A stretch of DNA of 64,000 nucleotides from Bacillota bacterium. Its GTDB lineage: Bacteria; Bacillota; Clostridia; Oscillospirales; Oscillospiraceae. The notes beneath the pieces are model-generated. The model saw only the letters and a program-made list of their open reading frames with translations, had not been told where the DNA came from and made no database searches. Made by a program: the position numbers and the translations under genes. Where the stretch lies: assembly GCA_023459875.1 (NCBI GenBank), contig JAEWRY010000035.1, positions 10,152-74,151 of the forward strand, read 5' to 3'. Below are positions 1-8,193 of this stretch, piece after piece (positions within the stretch are counted from its first letter, which is position 1; each line of letters begins with the position of its first letter).

Positions 1-737
1 CCGTTATCACCGAAGTGGAGCGCGCCATCGGTGAGAACTGCGCATCGCTCATCAAGGATGGCGATACCCTTCAACTGGGCATCGGCGCCATCCCCGACGC
101 TGTGCTTCTCTTCCTGAAGGACAAGAAGGATCTGGGCATCCACTCCGAGATGTTTTCCGACGGCGTGGTGGAGCTGGTGGAGGCTGGCGTCGTGACCAAC
201 AAGCGCAAGACGCTACATCCCGGGAAAAGCGTCGTCACCTTCCTTATGGGCACAAGGCGGCTGTATGATTTCGTCAACGACAATCCCAGCGTCTTCATGA
301 TGCCGGTGGATTATGTGAATGACCCTTACATTATCCGCCAGAACGACAACCTTGTCTCCATCAATTCCTGCGTACAGGTGGACCTGCAGGGACAGGTGGT
401 TTCCACGAGCATCGGCAAACGTGAAATCTCCGGCGTGGGCGGCCAGGTAGACTTCGTCCGCGGTGCGAACCTAAGTAAGGGCGGCAAATCGATCATGGCC
501 ATGCCTTCCACCGCCGCGGGCGGTACCGTCTCCAAGATTACCCCCCTCATCGACGTAGGCGCTTCCGTCACCACCTCCCGCCATGACGTAGGCTATGTGG
601 TCACAGAATACGGTGTGGCAGAGCTGAGGGGCAAGACGCTCCGTGACCGCGCCCGTGCGCTTATCGCAATTGCGCACCCGGATTTCCGCGCCAGCCTGGC
701 GGAAGAGTTCAAAGCACGTTTCCGCACGAGCCTCTAA
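1..737 (+). CDS. Acetyl-CoA hydrolase/4-hydroxybutyrate CoA-transferase family protein, C-terminal part
   Basis: The frame is already open at the window edge (codons run from base 3), so the N-terminal part lies outside. The visible 240 or so residues read as the C-terminal domain of the 4-hydroxybutyrate/butyrate CoA-transferase family: a GIGAIPDAV segment near the edge, then GGQVDFVRGA, MAMPSTAAGGT, VVTEYGVAELRGK and IAHPDFR. Family members move CoA between acetyl-CoA and another carboxylate through a glutamyl-CoA intermediate; the catalytic Glu region is not in view. It lies 30 bp before the acyl carrier protein gene in the same direction, so it is probably an upstream member of the lux-like fatty acid reductase operon, perhaps supplying acyl-CoA. 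The substrate cannot be told from this fragment. Confidence 0.85.
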   Translation, partial: VITEVERAIGENCASLIKDGDTLQLGIGAIPDAVLLFLKDKKDLGIHSEMFSDGVVELVEAGVVTNKRKTLHPGKSVVTFLMGTRRLYDFVNDNPSVFMMPVDYVNDPYIIRQNDNLVSINSCVQVDLQGQVVSTSIGKREISGVGGQVDFVRGANLSKGGKSIMAMPSTAAGGTVSKITPLIDVGASVTTSRHDVGYVVTEYGVAELRGKTLRDRARALIAIAHPDFRASLAEEFKARFRTSL

Positions 738-767
738 TCTGACCTACCACAGTTAGGAGTGAGTCCC

Positions 768-1010
768 ATGACCAATTTGGAAAAATATAATAAGGCGTTT
801 CTATCCAGTATGCGCATCACGCCTGAGCAGCTGAACGACAATCTGGCATATCTGCGGACCAAAGGATGGGATTCCCTGTCCCATTTCGATATGGTTACCG
901 CTTTGGAGGAATATTTTGATATTTCTATTTCCTCCATTGACGTGGTGCGGTTCAATACCTACGCCAAGGGGAAAGAGATTTTGGCCTCTTACGGCGTGAA
1001 GATTGAGTGA
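768..1010 (+). CDS. Acyl carrier protein
   Basis: An 80-residue protein with the acyl carrier fold signature: GWDSLSHFDMV carries the Ser (residue 36) expected to receive 4'-phosphopantetheine, followed by an acidic helix (TALEEYFD). I chose ATG 768 because AGGAGTG sits 7 bp before it; an in-frame GTG at 759 has no such site. The gene lies between a CoA-transferase and an AMP-forming ligase whose start overlaps or abuts its stop, so the three are translationally linked. It is more likely a dedicated carrier for this operon than the housekeeping ACP, because no fatty acid synthase genes are beside it. It could carry the acyl group handled by the ligase, the MaoC hydratase and the thioesterase. 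Confidence 0.88.
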   Translation: MTNLEKYNKAFLSSMRITPEQLNDNLAYLRTKGWDSLSHFDMVTALEEYFDISISSIDVVRFNTYAKGKEILASYGVKIE

Positions 1011-1017
1011 AGCTGCA

Positions 1018-2472
1018 ATGGAACTTACTCTGATTCGTAAGATCAAGCAGCAAAGTTCCCATCGCCCCGCGGTGATTACCGACGGGGGTAAAAGCTATAC
1101 CTATGGGCAGCTCCTGGACGGCGTTTATGCGTTGAGCGCCGTCCAGGAGCCGCGCACCCTCGTATTCTGTCTGTGTTCCAACACCATCGGCTCCCTGATG
1201 GGTTATTTGGCGTGCCTCTTTGCCGGCGCCGTCCCCCTGCTGCTGGACCGCAGGCTGGATTCAGATATGCTCAAGGCGCTCATGCGGCGGTATCAGCCGT
1301 CCGGCTTGTGGGTTCCCTGCGAAATGGCACAGAGCATATTATCCGGTTATCATACCGCCGCGAAGCGGGAGGGGTATGTTTTCCTGATTACGGGCAACCC
1401 GCGGTATACCATCCACCCCGATCTGGCGCTCCTTCTTACCACCTCCGGCTCCACCGGGAGCCCGAAACTGGTACGGCAGAGCATGAAGAATATTACCGCC
1501 AACGCAGTTTCCATTGCTAAATATTTAAAGCTGGATCACTCGGAACGTCCTGTTACCACCCTGCCCATGCACTATACTTATGGCTTGTCTGTCCTCCACA
1601 GCCATTTGTTTGCCGGAGGAACGCTGCTGCTTACCGATCGTAGCGTAATGGAGCAGGAATTCTGGGATTATTTTGAAGCCTACGGGGCTACCAGTCTGGC
1701 GGGCGTCCCCGCCACTTATGATATACTGAACCGGGTTGGATTCTTTGAGCGCGAGCTGCCCACGCTGCGGTATTTTACGCAGGCGGGAGGGAAGCTTTCT
1801 TTGTCCATGCATCAGAAGTGCGCCGCCTTTGCGAAGCAAAAAAGGCTGCGCTTTTACGCTATGTATGGCCAGACGGAGGCTACCGCGCGAATGGCGTATC
1901 TGCCATGGCAGAAAAGCCTTGAGAAATGCGGGAGCATCGGCGTCCCCATCCCGGGCGGAAGTTTTTCTCTGATCGACGAGAATGAAAATGAAATTGAGAT
2001 TGCCGGAAAGACAGGCGAGCTGGTTTACCGGGGAGACAACGTCACCCTGGGTTATGCGGAGGAACCGGCAGACCTGGCCAGGGGTGACGAGCGCCACGGC
2101 GTTTTACATACGGGCGATCTGGCCCGAAAAGACGAAGACGGGTATTACTATATTGTGGGGCGCCTGAAGCGGTTTTTAAAAATGGCGGGCAACCGTGTGA
2201 ATCTGGACGAATGCGAGCAGATGGTAACGGAGGCCTTCCCCACGGCCGAATGTGCCTGCTGCGGAACCGACGACAGGCTGAGGGTATTCGTGACGCTGGA
2301 CGAATCGAGGCTGGACGACGTGAAACGGGAGCTGTCCGGCAAACTGCGCCTGCCGCTCTCCTCGGTGTCGGTGCTGCATCTTTCGGAGATTCCGCGCAGC
2401 AGCGCGGGAAAAATCCTCTATCCCCAGCTGGAAGCAGAAAAACCAGGTTTGCATATCCTTCAAAACGTATGA
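1018..2472 (+). CDS. AMP-forming acyl-CoA/acyl-ACP ligase
   Basis: About 484 residues of the ANL (adenylate-forming) superfamily. The phosphate-binding loop TTSGSTGSPK lies near residue 145, the A5 motif YAMYGQTEAT near 285, the A7 motif HTGDLARKDEDGYYY near 370, and the C-terminal catalytic lysine motif PRSSAGKILYP near 470. It activates a carboxylate as acyl-AMP and passes it to CoA or to a carrier protein; the ACP encoded just upstream is the obvious acceptor. The start is uncertain: TTG 1003 overlaps the ACP stop, ATG 1018 does not, and neither has a strong ribosome site, which suggests translational coupling. Substrate specificity cannot be read by eye. Confidence 0.88.
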   Translation: MELTLIRKIKQQSSHRPAVITDGGKSYTYGQLLDGVYALSAVQEPRTLVFCLCSNTIGSLMGYLACLFAGAVPLLLDRRLDSDMLKALMRRYQPSGLWVPCEMAQSILSGYHTAAKREGYVFLITGNPRYTIHPDLALLLTTSGSTGSPKLVRQSMKNITANAVSIAKYLKLDHSERPVTTLPMHYTYGLSVLHSHLFAGGTLLLTDRSVMEQEFWDYFEAYGATSLAGVPATYDILNRVGFFERELPTLRYFTQAGGKLSLSMHQKCAAFAKQKRLRFYAMYGQTEATARMAYLPWQKSLEKCGSIGVPIPGGSFSLIDENENEIEIAGKTGELVYRGDNVTLGYAEEPADLARGDERHGVLHTGDLARKDEDGYYYIVGRLKRFLKMAGNRVNLDECEQMVTEAFPTAECACCGTDDRLRVFVTLDESRLDDVKRELSGKLRLPLSSVSVLHLSEIPRSSAGKILYPQLEAEKPGLHILQNV

Positions 2473-2550
2473 TTGCCCCCGCTTGAAGACGGAAACGTTG
2501 AACCCTTTATCGCAGTAAATTTCCTGAGAGGCGAAAGGAAGGGAAGTGTC

Positions 2551-3633
2551 ATGCCGGAACTGGATACACTGTTTTCATGTCCTCCCTTTTCCCTTTCCGC
2601 CGGGGAAAAGGAGAAACTCCTGCTGCCCCTTTTTCTGGAACTGACCGAACACCACCGGAGAGCGTGCCCTGCTTATGATTCCATGTTGTCCGCTCTCGGG
2701 TATGACCCCCGAGCCTGCGATCAATTATCCGCCTTGCCCTTCCTCCCAGTGGGCCTTTTTAAAAGGCTCGCCCTCAGCAGCGCATCGGAGGAGGTAACGA
2801 AGACCTTTACCTCCTCCGGCACTACTGGTCAGAACCTATCAAAAGTTGTGATTGACGCGGAAACGGCGGCGCTCCAGCGTCAGGCACTGGCAAGTATTGC
2901 GGGCGACGTGCTGGGGCCGAAACGTCTCCCCATGCTGATTGTGGACACGCCCGATGTGCTTCGACCTCCCCTTGCCTCTACGGCTCGAGGTGCGGGGGTT
3001 CTTGGATTTGCGGTCTGCGCTTCCCGGCGGGTATTCGCCCTCAGACAGGATATGAGCCTTGATACCGAAGCAATTGCGCAGTTTCTGGAAGAGCGTTCGG
3101 GAGCACCGTTCTTCCTGTTCGGGTTTACTTTTATGGTATGGAAGCATTTTTATGAGGAGTTTCTCAAATTGCCCTTCCGGTTCGACTGCTCTTCCGGTAT
3201 CATGATCCATGGGGGCGGGTGGAAAAAGCTGGCGTCCGAGGCCGTTTCGCGGCAGCGGTTTCATGATGGCCTGTTTGAGGTCTGTAACCTCTCCCGGATT
3301 TATGATTATTACGGTATGGCCGAGCAGACCGGATCCGTTTTTCTGGAATGTGAGGAGGGGCATCTTCACTGCAGCAATTTTTCCCAAGTGTTTGTGCGCC
3401 GCGCCTCAGATTATTCCCGGTGCGGCAACGGGGAAGAAGGCATTTTGCAGGTCCTGTCGGTGCTGCCCCGGTCCTACCCCGGTCACAGCCTCTTAACGGA
3501 GGATCGCGGTCTTCTTCTGGGGGAGGATGATTGCCCATGCGGACGAAAGGGCAGGTATTTTTCCGTGACCGGCCGGTTGCCGGATGCGGAATTAAGGGGG
3601 TGCAGCGATGTCTACGGTTCTGCCTTTGGATGA
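2551..3633 (+). CDS. LuxE-like acyl-protein synthetase
   Basis: About 360 residues matching the LuxE acyl-protein synthetase family. TFTSSGTTGQN near residues 84-94 is the nucleotide-binding loop. The C-terminus has a Cys pair (CPCGRKG) and then ELRGCSDVYG, in which Cys351 occupies the position of the cysteine that is transiently acylated in LuxE. In luminous bacteria LuxE activates a fatty acid with ATP and hands it to LuxC. ATG 2551 is preferred over the TTG at 2473 because AGGAAGGGA stands just before it. The luxC-like gene overlaps the end of this gene by 26 bp, as expected for partners in one complex. No luxAB is visible, so light production is not implied. Confidence 0.85.
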   Translation: MPELDTLFSCPPFSLSAGEKEKLLLPLFLELTEHHRRACPAYDSMLSALGYDPRACDQLSALPFLPVGLFKRLALSSASEEVTKTFTSSGTTGQNLSKVVIDAETAALQRQALASIAGDVLGPKRLPMLIVDTPDVLRPPLASTARGAGVLGFAVCASRRVFALRQDMSLDTEAIAQFLEERSGAPFFLFGFTFMVWKHFYEEFLKLPFRFDCSSGIMIHGGGWKKLASEAVSRQRFHDGLFEVCNLSRIYDYYGMAEQTGSVFLECEEGHLHCSNFSQVFVRRASDYSRCGNGEEGILQVLSVLPRSYPGHSLLTEDRGLLLGEDDCPCGRKGRYFSVTGRLPDAELRGCSDVYGSAFG

Positions 3634-4822
3634 CGTAAGCTTCGCCGTCGGCGACGCTGCCCAACTGGAAGCTTGCTGCTCGGCGAGCGCGCTTCCTGTT
3701 TTCTCCGAAGAGGTGCTCGCTTTTTTCGATGATCTTTCAAAAGCGCTGCGGGCGCTGCCGGAATACAGGACTTTTCCCGACCTGGCGGCCTTTGCCTTCT
3801 GGTGCCGCCGCGCTTCTGTTTCGGCGTTGTTTTGCAGCTACGAAAAGGAATTTCTAATTGGCCGCGGGATGGCCCTGCACATCCCGCCGGGGAATGTGCC
3901 GCTTAATTTCGCCTATTCCCTGGCGGGGGGACTTCTCGCGGGAAATTCCAACGCCGTTAAGCTGCCGTCCGGCAGCTTTCCGCAGGCCGATCTTTTTTGC
4001 AGGGTGCTCTCGGAGCTCCTCGCTTCGTCTCATACCGCGCTGCGTCCGTATGTGGTCTGCTTCCGCTGCGGACACGACAGCCCGGTACTCGCGGCGCTTT
4101 CCGATGCCTGCGCCGTTCGCCTCATCTGGGGCGGGGACGAGACCATCGCGCGCCTCCGCCGCCTGCCCCTCTCCCCCCGAGCGGTCGAGCTTACCTTTGC
4201 CAACCGCTATTCCCTGTGCGTCATTCGGAGCGAGGCATGGCTTTCCGCTCCTGATAAAGAAACGCTTGCGGCGCGGTTCTTTCAGGATGCGTATTGGAGC
4301 GATCAGATGGCCTGTACCGCGCCGAGGGCGGTTCTATGGCTGGGGGACAGGACCCAGGAGGCAAGGCTCGATTTCTGGACGCGCGTTTCCTCCATTGCCC
4401 GCGCCGGATACACAATGCCCGACATTATGGCCGTGAGGAAACGGGAAGCCGCGCTTATGCTCGCGGTCGAAGGCAGGGGCGCGCGGCTGCGCGGGGAAGA
4501 CAACTGCACTGTTCGCGTTGAAGTTCCGTCCCTAGCGCCTCATGATCTGGAGCTCTGCCCCGGAAGCGGATTTTTTATTGAATGCTGCGCCGACTCTCTG
4601 GAAGCTCTGCTTCCCGTTGCCAACGAAAAATGTCAGACGATCACTGCCTGGGGCGTTGAGAAAACAGAAATGGAAGCATTTATGACAGCCCACGCGCCGC
4701 GCGGAATCGATCGGGTCGTCCCGCTTGGCCGATCGATGGAATTTTCACTGCGCTGGGACGGATATGATCTGATCCGAACCATGAGCCGCAGTGCGGAAAT
4801 ATTTCCGGAAGGCGCAGTCTGA
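3608..4822 (+). CDS. LuxC-like acyl-CoA/acyl-protein reductase
   Basis: 404 residues resembling LuxC, the NADPH-dependent reductase that makes fatty aldehydes from acyl groups. Visible marks are the aldehyde-dehydrogenase-like stretch HIPPGNVPLNFAYSLAGGLL near residues 94-113, with NSNAVKLPS just after it, and WSDQMACTAPR with Cys236 in the position of the acyl-accepting cysteine. The start at ATG 3608 is supported by AAGGGGG upstream and lies inside the luxE-like gene, so the two are translationally coupled. With the LuxE homologue and the acyl-ACP thioesterase downstream, the three activities of a fatty acid reductase complex (acyl release, activation, reduction) are present in one operon. 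The aldehyde product and its use are unknown. Confidence 0.85.
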   Translation: MSTVLPLDDVSFAVGDAAQLEACCSASALPVFSEEVLAFFDDLSKALRALPEYRTFPDLAAFAFWCRRASVSALFCSYEKEFLIGRGMALHIPPGNVPLNFAYSLAGGLLAGNSNAVKLPSGSFPQADLFCRVLSELLASSHTALRPYVVCFRCGHDSPVLAALSDACAVRLIWGGDETIARLRRLPLSPRAVELTFANRYSLCVIRSEAWLSAPDKETLAARFFQDAYWSDQMACTAPRAVLWLGDRTQEARLDFWTRVSSIARAGYTMPDIMAVRKREAALMLAVEGRGARLRGEDNCTVRVEVPSLAPHDLELCPGSGFFIECCADSLEALLPVANEKCQTITAWGVEKTEMEAFMTAHAPRGIDRVVPLGRSMEFSLRWDGYDLIRTMSRSAEIFPEGAV

Positions 4823-4842
4823 TCTGATTGGGAGGGCTCCTT

Positions 4843-5262
4843 GTGAAGATTTCAGAACTGGCGGTTGGCGATTGCGCCAGTATTACAAGAACAGTGACTG
4901 AGTCGGATGTAAACAAATTCGCCGAGGTTACCGGCGACTTTAATCCCCTTCATATGGACGAGGCGTGGGCCGCCGCCACGCCGCAAAAAGGGCGGATCGT
5001 ACATGGCATGCTGCTGGCCTCCTTCCTTTCGGCTGTCATTGCGATGAAGCTTCCCGGCGCGGGCACGATCATTCTGGGACAGGAGCTTCGCTTTATGCTG
5101 CCCGCCCGCATCGGGGACGAAATCACGGCGACCGTTCGGGTTCGCGAGTTGCTCCCCGAATATAATACGGCTGTTTTAGCCATCTCCTGCGCCAACCAGG
5201 AGGGAAGAAAGCTGGTGACCGGGATTGCGACCGTCCTGCCGCCAGCCGAGTCACAAAACTGA
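4843..5262 (+). CDS. MaoC-like hot-dog hydratase/dehydratase
   Basis: About 139 residues with the single hot-dog fold of MaoC/(R)-specific enoyl-CoA hydratases. The active site pattern is clear: TGDFNPLHMDEAWA gives the Asp and His pair, and GRIVHGMLLASF follows. These enzymes add water to, or remove it from, 3-hydroxyacyl thioesters. GTG 4843 is chosen because GGGAGGG lies 6-7 bp upstream; the longer TTG form (4828) includes that site. It begins 20 bp after the luxC-like gene. Its presence suggests the acyl chain is modified or elongated within this pathway instead of only being reduced. Whether the thioester is on CoA or on the operon's ACP is open. Confidence 0.85.
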   Translation: MKISELAVGDCASITRTVTESDVNKFAEVTGDFNPLHMDEAWAAATPQKGRIVHGMLLASFLSAVIAMKLPGAGTIILGQELRFMLPARIGDEITATVRVRELLPEYNTAVLAISCANQEGRKLVTGIATVLPPAESQN

Positions 5263-5287
5263 TTATCTGCGGAAAGGAATCAGCTAT

Positions 5288-6034
5288 ATGTCCAGTCCGG
5301 CCTATCCTTCCTATTATGAAACCGCATTTTCCGTCGTGGGAAGAGACTCAGATTGCTTTTCCCAATGTCAGGCGGCGGCGCTGCTGTCCTACCTGCAGGA
5401 AACCGGGCTGCTCGCTATGGCGGATGCCGGGCTGACGCGCAAATACCTGTTGGAACGCTATCATGCCATCTGGATGCTGGCAAGGACCTGCTACACGCTG
5501 GAAGCGCCCATCGCCCTGGGCGACGTGATCGCCATCCGGTCCAGAAGCCGCAACGCGCACGGAATGGGCATCTACCGTGAGTATGAAATCATGCGGGAAA
5601 ATGCCAGGATCGGGGAAGCGCTGGCCCTGTGGATGTTGGTGGACGCCGAGAGCCGGACTCTTTTTCCTGCCAATCGTGTTTCCGAGCTTTCGGACATCCT
5701 GGGCGATGTCCGGAGGGCAAAGCAGCTCCGCCGTCTCGTTCTTCCCGACACGCTCGTCCCGGTCCATCAAAGAGTGATTGAATACAGTCAGATCGATATG
5801 AACGGGCACCTGAACAATTCCCGTTATGCCGATCTGATCTGCGACGTGATCGGGCTGGAAAAGATGGGCGGCGCCTACGTTTCTTCCATGCATATCAGTT
5901 ACCTTTCCGAATGCATGCCGGGATGTACGCTCACGATGTTTGCGCAAAATCAGGGAGGCCTATGGTATGTAAGAGGAGTGGGCGAGGATCAGATCCCCCG
6001 ATTTGAAGCGGCGGCGATGTTAAAACATCCGTAA
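5288..6034 (+). CDS. Acyl-ACP thioesterase, FatA/FatB-like
   Basis: About 248 residues made of two hot-dog halves. The first half begins YYETAFSVVGRDSDCF and contains the HAIWMLART stretch; the second holds the diagnostic DMNGHLNNSRYADL with the catalytic Asn/His region. Bacterial members hydrolyse acyl-ACP to free fatty acid. ATG 5288 follows GGAAAGGA by 9 bp; the longer reading from 5225 overlaps the hydratase. As the last gene before a strong terminator, it would give the free acid that LuxE activates, taking the role LuxD (a different fold) plays in luminous bacteria. This functional link is inference from gene order. Confidence 0.82.
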   Translation: MSSPAYPSYYETAFSVVGRDSDCFSQCQAAALLSYLQETGLLAMADAGLTRKYLLERYHAIWMLARTCYTLEAPIALGDVIAIRSRSRNAHGMGIYREYEIMRENARIGEALALWMLVDAESRTLFPANRVSELSDILGDVRRAKQLRRLVLPDTLVPVHQRVIEYSQIDMNGHLNNSRYADLICDVIGLEKMGGAYVSSMHISYLSECMPGCTLTMFAQNQGGLWYVRGVGEDQIPRFEAAAMLKHP

Positions 6035-6048
6035 CCGGAATGAAAAGC

Positions 6049-6090
6049 AAAACAGTCAGGCTTCCCGCTTGAAGGGGGCCTGACTGTTTT
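6049..6090 (+). terminator. Intrinsic terminator after the lux-like operon
   Basis: A 13-bp perfect stem (AAAACAGTCAGGC with GCCTGACTGTTTT) ends in a T-run 15 bp after the thioesterase stop. The A-rich left foot means it may also stop transcription from the convergent small genes at 6108-6517. Confidence 0.9.
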
Positions 6091-6107
6091 CATCGATACT
6101 CGGTTCC

Positions 6108-6305
6108 TTACGGATCTGAATCCGTACCCTCTGAAAAATCCAGAATTTCCGAGGTTTTCAGCGTAACGCCGCCGTCCGCGTCGATCACGCTGTAGCCCGA
6201 CTCGGTGACTCCGTCAAATTTGTTTGGGGCTGAGGCGTCTTTATTAACTGGGGAAGAAGGGGTATGGGCGCGAACTGAATTTTTTTTCTTTTTTAATAAG
6301 CCCAT
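6108..6305 (-). CDS. Small hypothetical protein, 65 aa, behind a spore protein gene
   Basis: I do not recognise a family. The protein starts with a basic stretch (MGLLKKKKN), then a Ser/Pro-rich linker and an acidic C-terminal part (ILDFSEGTDSDP). Codon usage looks coding and the gene starts 2 bp after the stop of the SASP gene, so the two probably share a transcript. No strong ribosome site is visible immediately before ATG 6305, so coupling to the upstream gene is likely. A forespore role is inference from position only. Confidence 0.55.
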   Translation of the reverse strand: MGLLKKKKNSVRAHTPSSPVNKDASAPNKFDGVTESGYSVIDADGGVTLKTSEILDFSEGTDSDP

Positions 6306-6307
6306 GG

Positions 6308-6517
6308 TTAGAAATTTGACAAGTTGCCTTCCTGGGCTTTGATCATCTTCTGCACCATGCGTCCGCCGATGGGACCGCCCTGGGAGCCGTTCACCTTTGC
6401 GGGCAGATCGCCCTTGTAATGATCGTTGTTTTCTTTGACATATTGCGTGAGGCCCAGTTCGGCCGCGGATTCCATCTTCAGGTTCTTTAATTTGTTGCTG
6501 ATATCTTTATTGCTCAT
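6308..6517 (-). CDS. Small acid-soluble spore protein, alpha/beta type
   Basis: 69 residues of the SASP alpha/beta class, which coats spore DNA and protects it from damage. The C-terminal half has the family pattern LPAKVNGSQGGPIGGRMVQKM, close to the DNA-binding ARANGSVGGxxxKRLV motif of the classical proteins, and the N-terminal half has AELGLTQYVK. AAAGGAGAT stands 7 bp before ATG 6517. It shows that the organism sporulates. A possible sigma-G-like promoter (GTATAA and GATAATA with about 17 bp between) reads on the minus strand around 6555-6590, but this is weak. Confidence 0.85.
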   Translation of the reverse strand: MSNKDISNKLKNLKMESAAELGLTQYVKENNDHYKGDLPAKVNGSQGGPIGGRMVQKMIKAQEGNLSNF

Positions 6518-6680
6518 TTTAGTATCTCCTTTATTTGTTTATATCTGTATTATCCAACGCCGCCGCGCTGTTATACCTGTAAAAACAGACCGGAAAGGAT
6601 AAGCTTTAGTATAATATCTAATTAATTCCCGTATGATTGATTATATTTAGAAAAGCAGTAGTTATATGGGAGGTAATGAC

Positions 6681-7463
6681 TTGAGAAAGGCTATTTTTTT
6701 ATTTATCACGCTGATAACCGTTCTCACGATCGCCACGGTTTCAAGGCAGGGGAACTCGAATTTTATTTATGTCGGCGGCTCTTCTGCATCCGATTTGGTT
6801 TTCCCCCATTCCGGGTCCCAAAACCCGGAGGGACTTGATTTATCACAGACTTCCAGGAAAGGGATCACCGTTTTGCTGTACCGCGCGGTCAGCGATTATT
6901 CCGAGAATTCCCTCTGCGTTTCCGAAGAACAATTCCGGGAAGAAATGGAATGGCTCTATCAAAATAAGTATCATACGCTGGATACGAATGAGTTCTATGA
7001 AGTTTTGGTAAACGGCACGCCTGTTGCGGACAATTCCGTGGTGATTACCTTCGATGCCCAGTCTGCCGATTACTATCAAGCGGCCTGGCCCTGGTTGCGG
7101 CAATACGGTTTCAAAGCGACGTTTTTTATTGCCACAGAATATATAAATCCGCGCAGCATCGTTTGGGATCAATTCAATGAATTGGCGAACAAAGGAAGTT
7201 TCACAGGAAGACGGACCCTTGGACGTGATGTTTTCTCTGCGCTCACCGCTCAGCCGAACAGGGAACAAAGCGAAAATATAGAAGCTCTTTATTGCCCTTC
7301 CGGTAAATTCAATAGAATAATTTTGGATGATTCCGAAACAGGCTATCGATTGAATATCGCCGTGCCGGGTCAAGTGTATCTCGAAGAAAATCTTCTTTTT
7401 CTGAAACAATCCCGCGTCCGGGAGGGAATGCCGATCAGCAGTTTTGCAAAGCTGATGGCTTAA
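6681..7463 (+). CDS. Membrane-anchored polysaccharide deacetylase-like protein lacking catalytic motifs
   Basis: About 260 residues with an N-terminal signal anchor (MRKAIFLFITLITVLTIATV), then a NodB/PgaB-type carbohydrate esterase 4 layout: ITVLLYRAV, EEQFREEMEWLYQNKYHTL, VVITFDAQSADYY and FKATFFIATEYI. In active enzymes the third segment reads TFDDG; here the second Asp of the metal/base pair and the Gly are gone (FDAQS, residues 124-128). The later SHTxxH histidine motif is also absent: the equivalent stretch reads SFTGRRTLGRD. It is therefore probably not a deacetylase and may bind glycan or have a structural role. TTG 6681 is preferred because GGGAGG lies 7 bp upstream; ATG 6666 would include that site. 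Confidence 0.72.
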   Translation: MRKAIFLFITLITVLTIATVSRQGNSNFIYVGGSSASDLVFPHSGSQNPEGLDLSQTSRKGITVLLYRAVSDYSENSLCVSEEQFREEMEWLYQNKYHTLDTNEFYEVLVNGTPVADNSVVITFDAQSADYYQAAWPWLRQYGFKATFFIATEYINPRSIVWDQFNELANKGSFTGRRTLGRDVFSALTAQPNREQSENIEALYCPSGKFNRIILDDSETGYRLNIAVPGQVYLEENLLFLKQSRVREGMPISSFAKLMA

Positions 7464-7580
7464 AATAAAACTGAAGATTTAATAATGCGGGCTTTGTGCT
7501 GCTCGTGAGATTATTCCACATATTATCACTCCTGTTACACTATTCATATAATGAAGTATTATATGAAATCGGGTGATTCA

Positions 7581-8147
7581 ATGTTAGATTTTGTAAACGG
7601 CGACTTTGACAGCAAGTTCTTGACGAAAAGCGTAAATATTCCGATTGAGCTGTACGAGTCGGTTAAAGGGAAATATTTTATCGGATACGCCGACAATCTG
7701 ACGTTTGGCAACGGAACAAGCGCCTGGGCAAGACTTTATAACCCGCCTTATTCGGGCGTTAATTTGTTTGTCAATGTCTGGACCGTGACAGATGTGTCTC
7801 AGGCACCGATCCGCGCGGAGTTCTGGTTTAACGCGGATGCTCCCGGAACACCCTCGGAGTCCGGCTTAGTCACGTCCTCCAATACGGCGTTCAAGCCTGC
7901 TCCGATACCGAAAGTGAGGCTGCAGCAGGCCTCCGACGTGAAGGGGGATCCGACGGGAGGAATCAAGGCTTTCGTTCGGAGGGCGGAGCCGGAAGTGACT
8001 TTGGTTGAATCTGAGAATGGAAAACTGATTTTCCCTCCGGGCGGAAATTTTTTAGTGTTCCTGTCCATCCCGGAATTCCCCGAAGCCCTTGCAGCCGGAC
8101 GGGTCGCATTCGGATGGTGGGAAGAGAAGATCGCTTATAACTGCTGA
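7581..8147 (+). CDS. Conserved hypothetical protein (DUF6143-like), about 188 aa
   Basis: A soluble protein without signal peptide or membrane segment. The middle reads YFIGYADNLTFGNGTSAWAR and then LYNPPYSGVNLFVNVWTV, which resembles the DUF6143 family as I remember it; this was not checked. It looks rich in beta strands, with a Pro/Gly-rich C-terminal half (FPPGGNFLVFLS). ATG 7581 is chosen because GGGTGATT, matching the anti-Shine-Dalgarno tail, lies directly upstream; ATG 7551 and 7563 have no site. It stands alone between the deacetylase-like gene and the first copy of the repeat element. Function unknown. Confidence 0.6.
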   Translation: MLDFVNGDFDSKFLTKSVNIPIELYESVKGKYFIGYADNLTFGNGTSAWARLYNPPYSGVNLFVNVWTVTDVSQAPIRAEFWFNADAPGTPSESGLVTSSNTAFKPAPIPKVRLQQASDVKGDPTGGIKAFVRRAEPEVTLVESENGKLIFPPGGNFLVFLSIPEFPEALAAGRVAFGWWEEKIAYNC

Positions 8148-8153
8148 TACGAA

Positions 8154-8189
8154 AAGCCATGTAAGAGGCGGGAACCTCTTACATGGCTT
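8154..8189. terminator. Hairpin, left flank of repeat copy 1
   Basis: A 15-bp perfect stem (AAGCCATGTAAGAGG with its complement) begins 6 bp after the stop of the DUF6143-like gene. A near-identical hairpin stands on the other side of the repeat at 8397-8431. There is no long T-run, so terminator activity is only likely. Confidence 0.65.
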
Positions 8190-8193
8190 GAGG

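Noticed and set aside
1..6034. A bioluminescence operon
   Set aside because: LuxC and LuxE homologues are present, but no luciferase LuxA or LuxB is seen, and the thioesterase is not LuxD.
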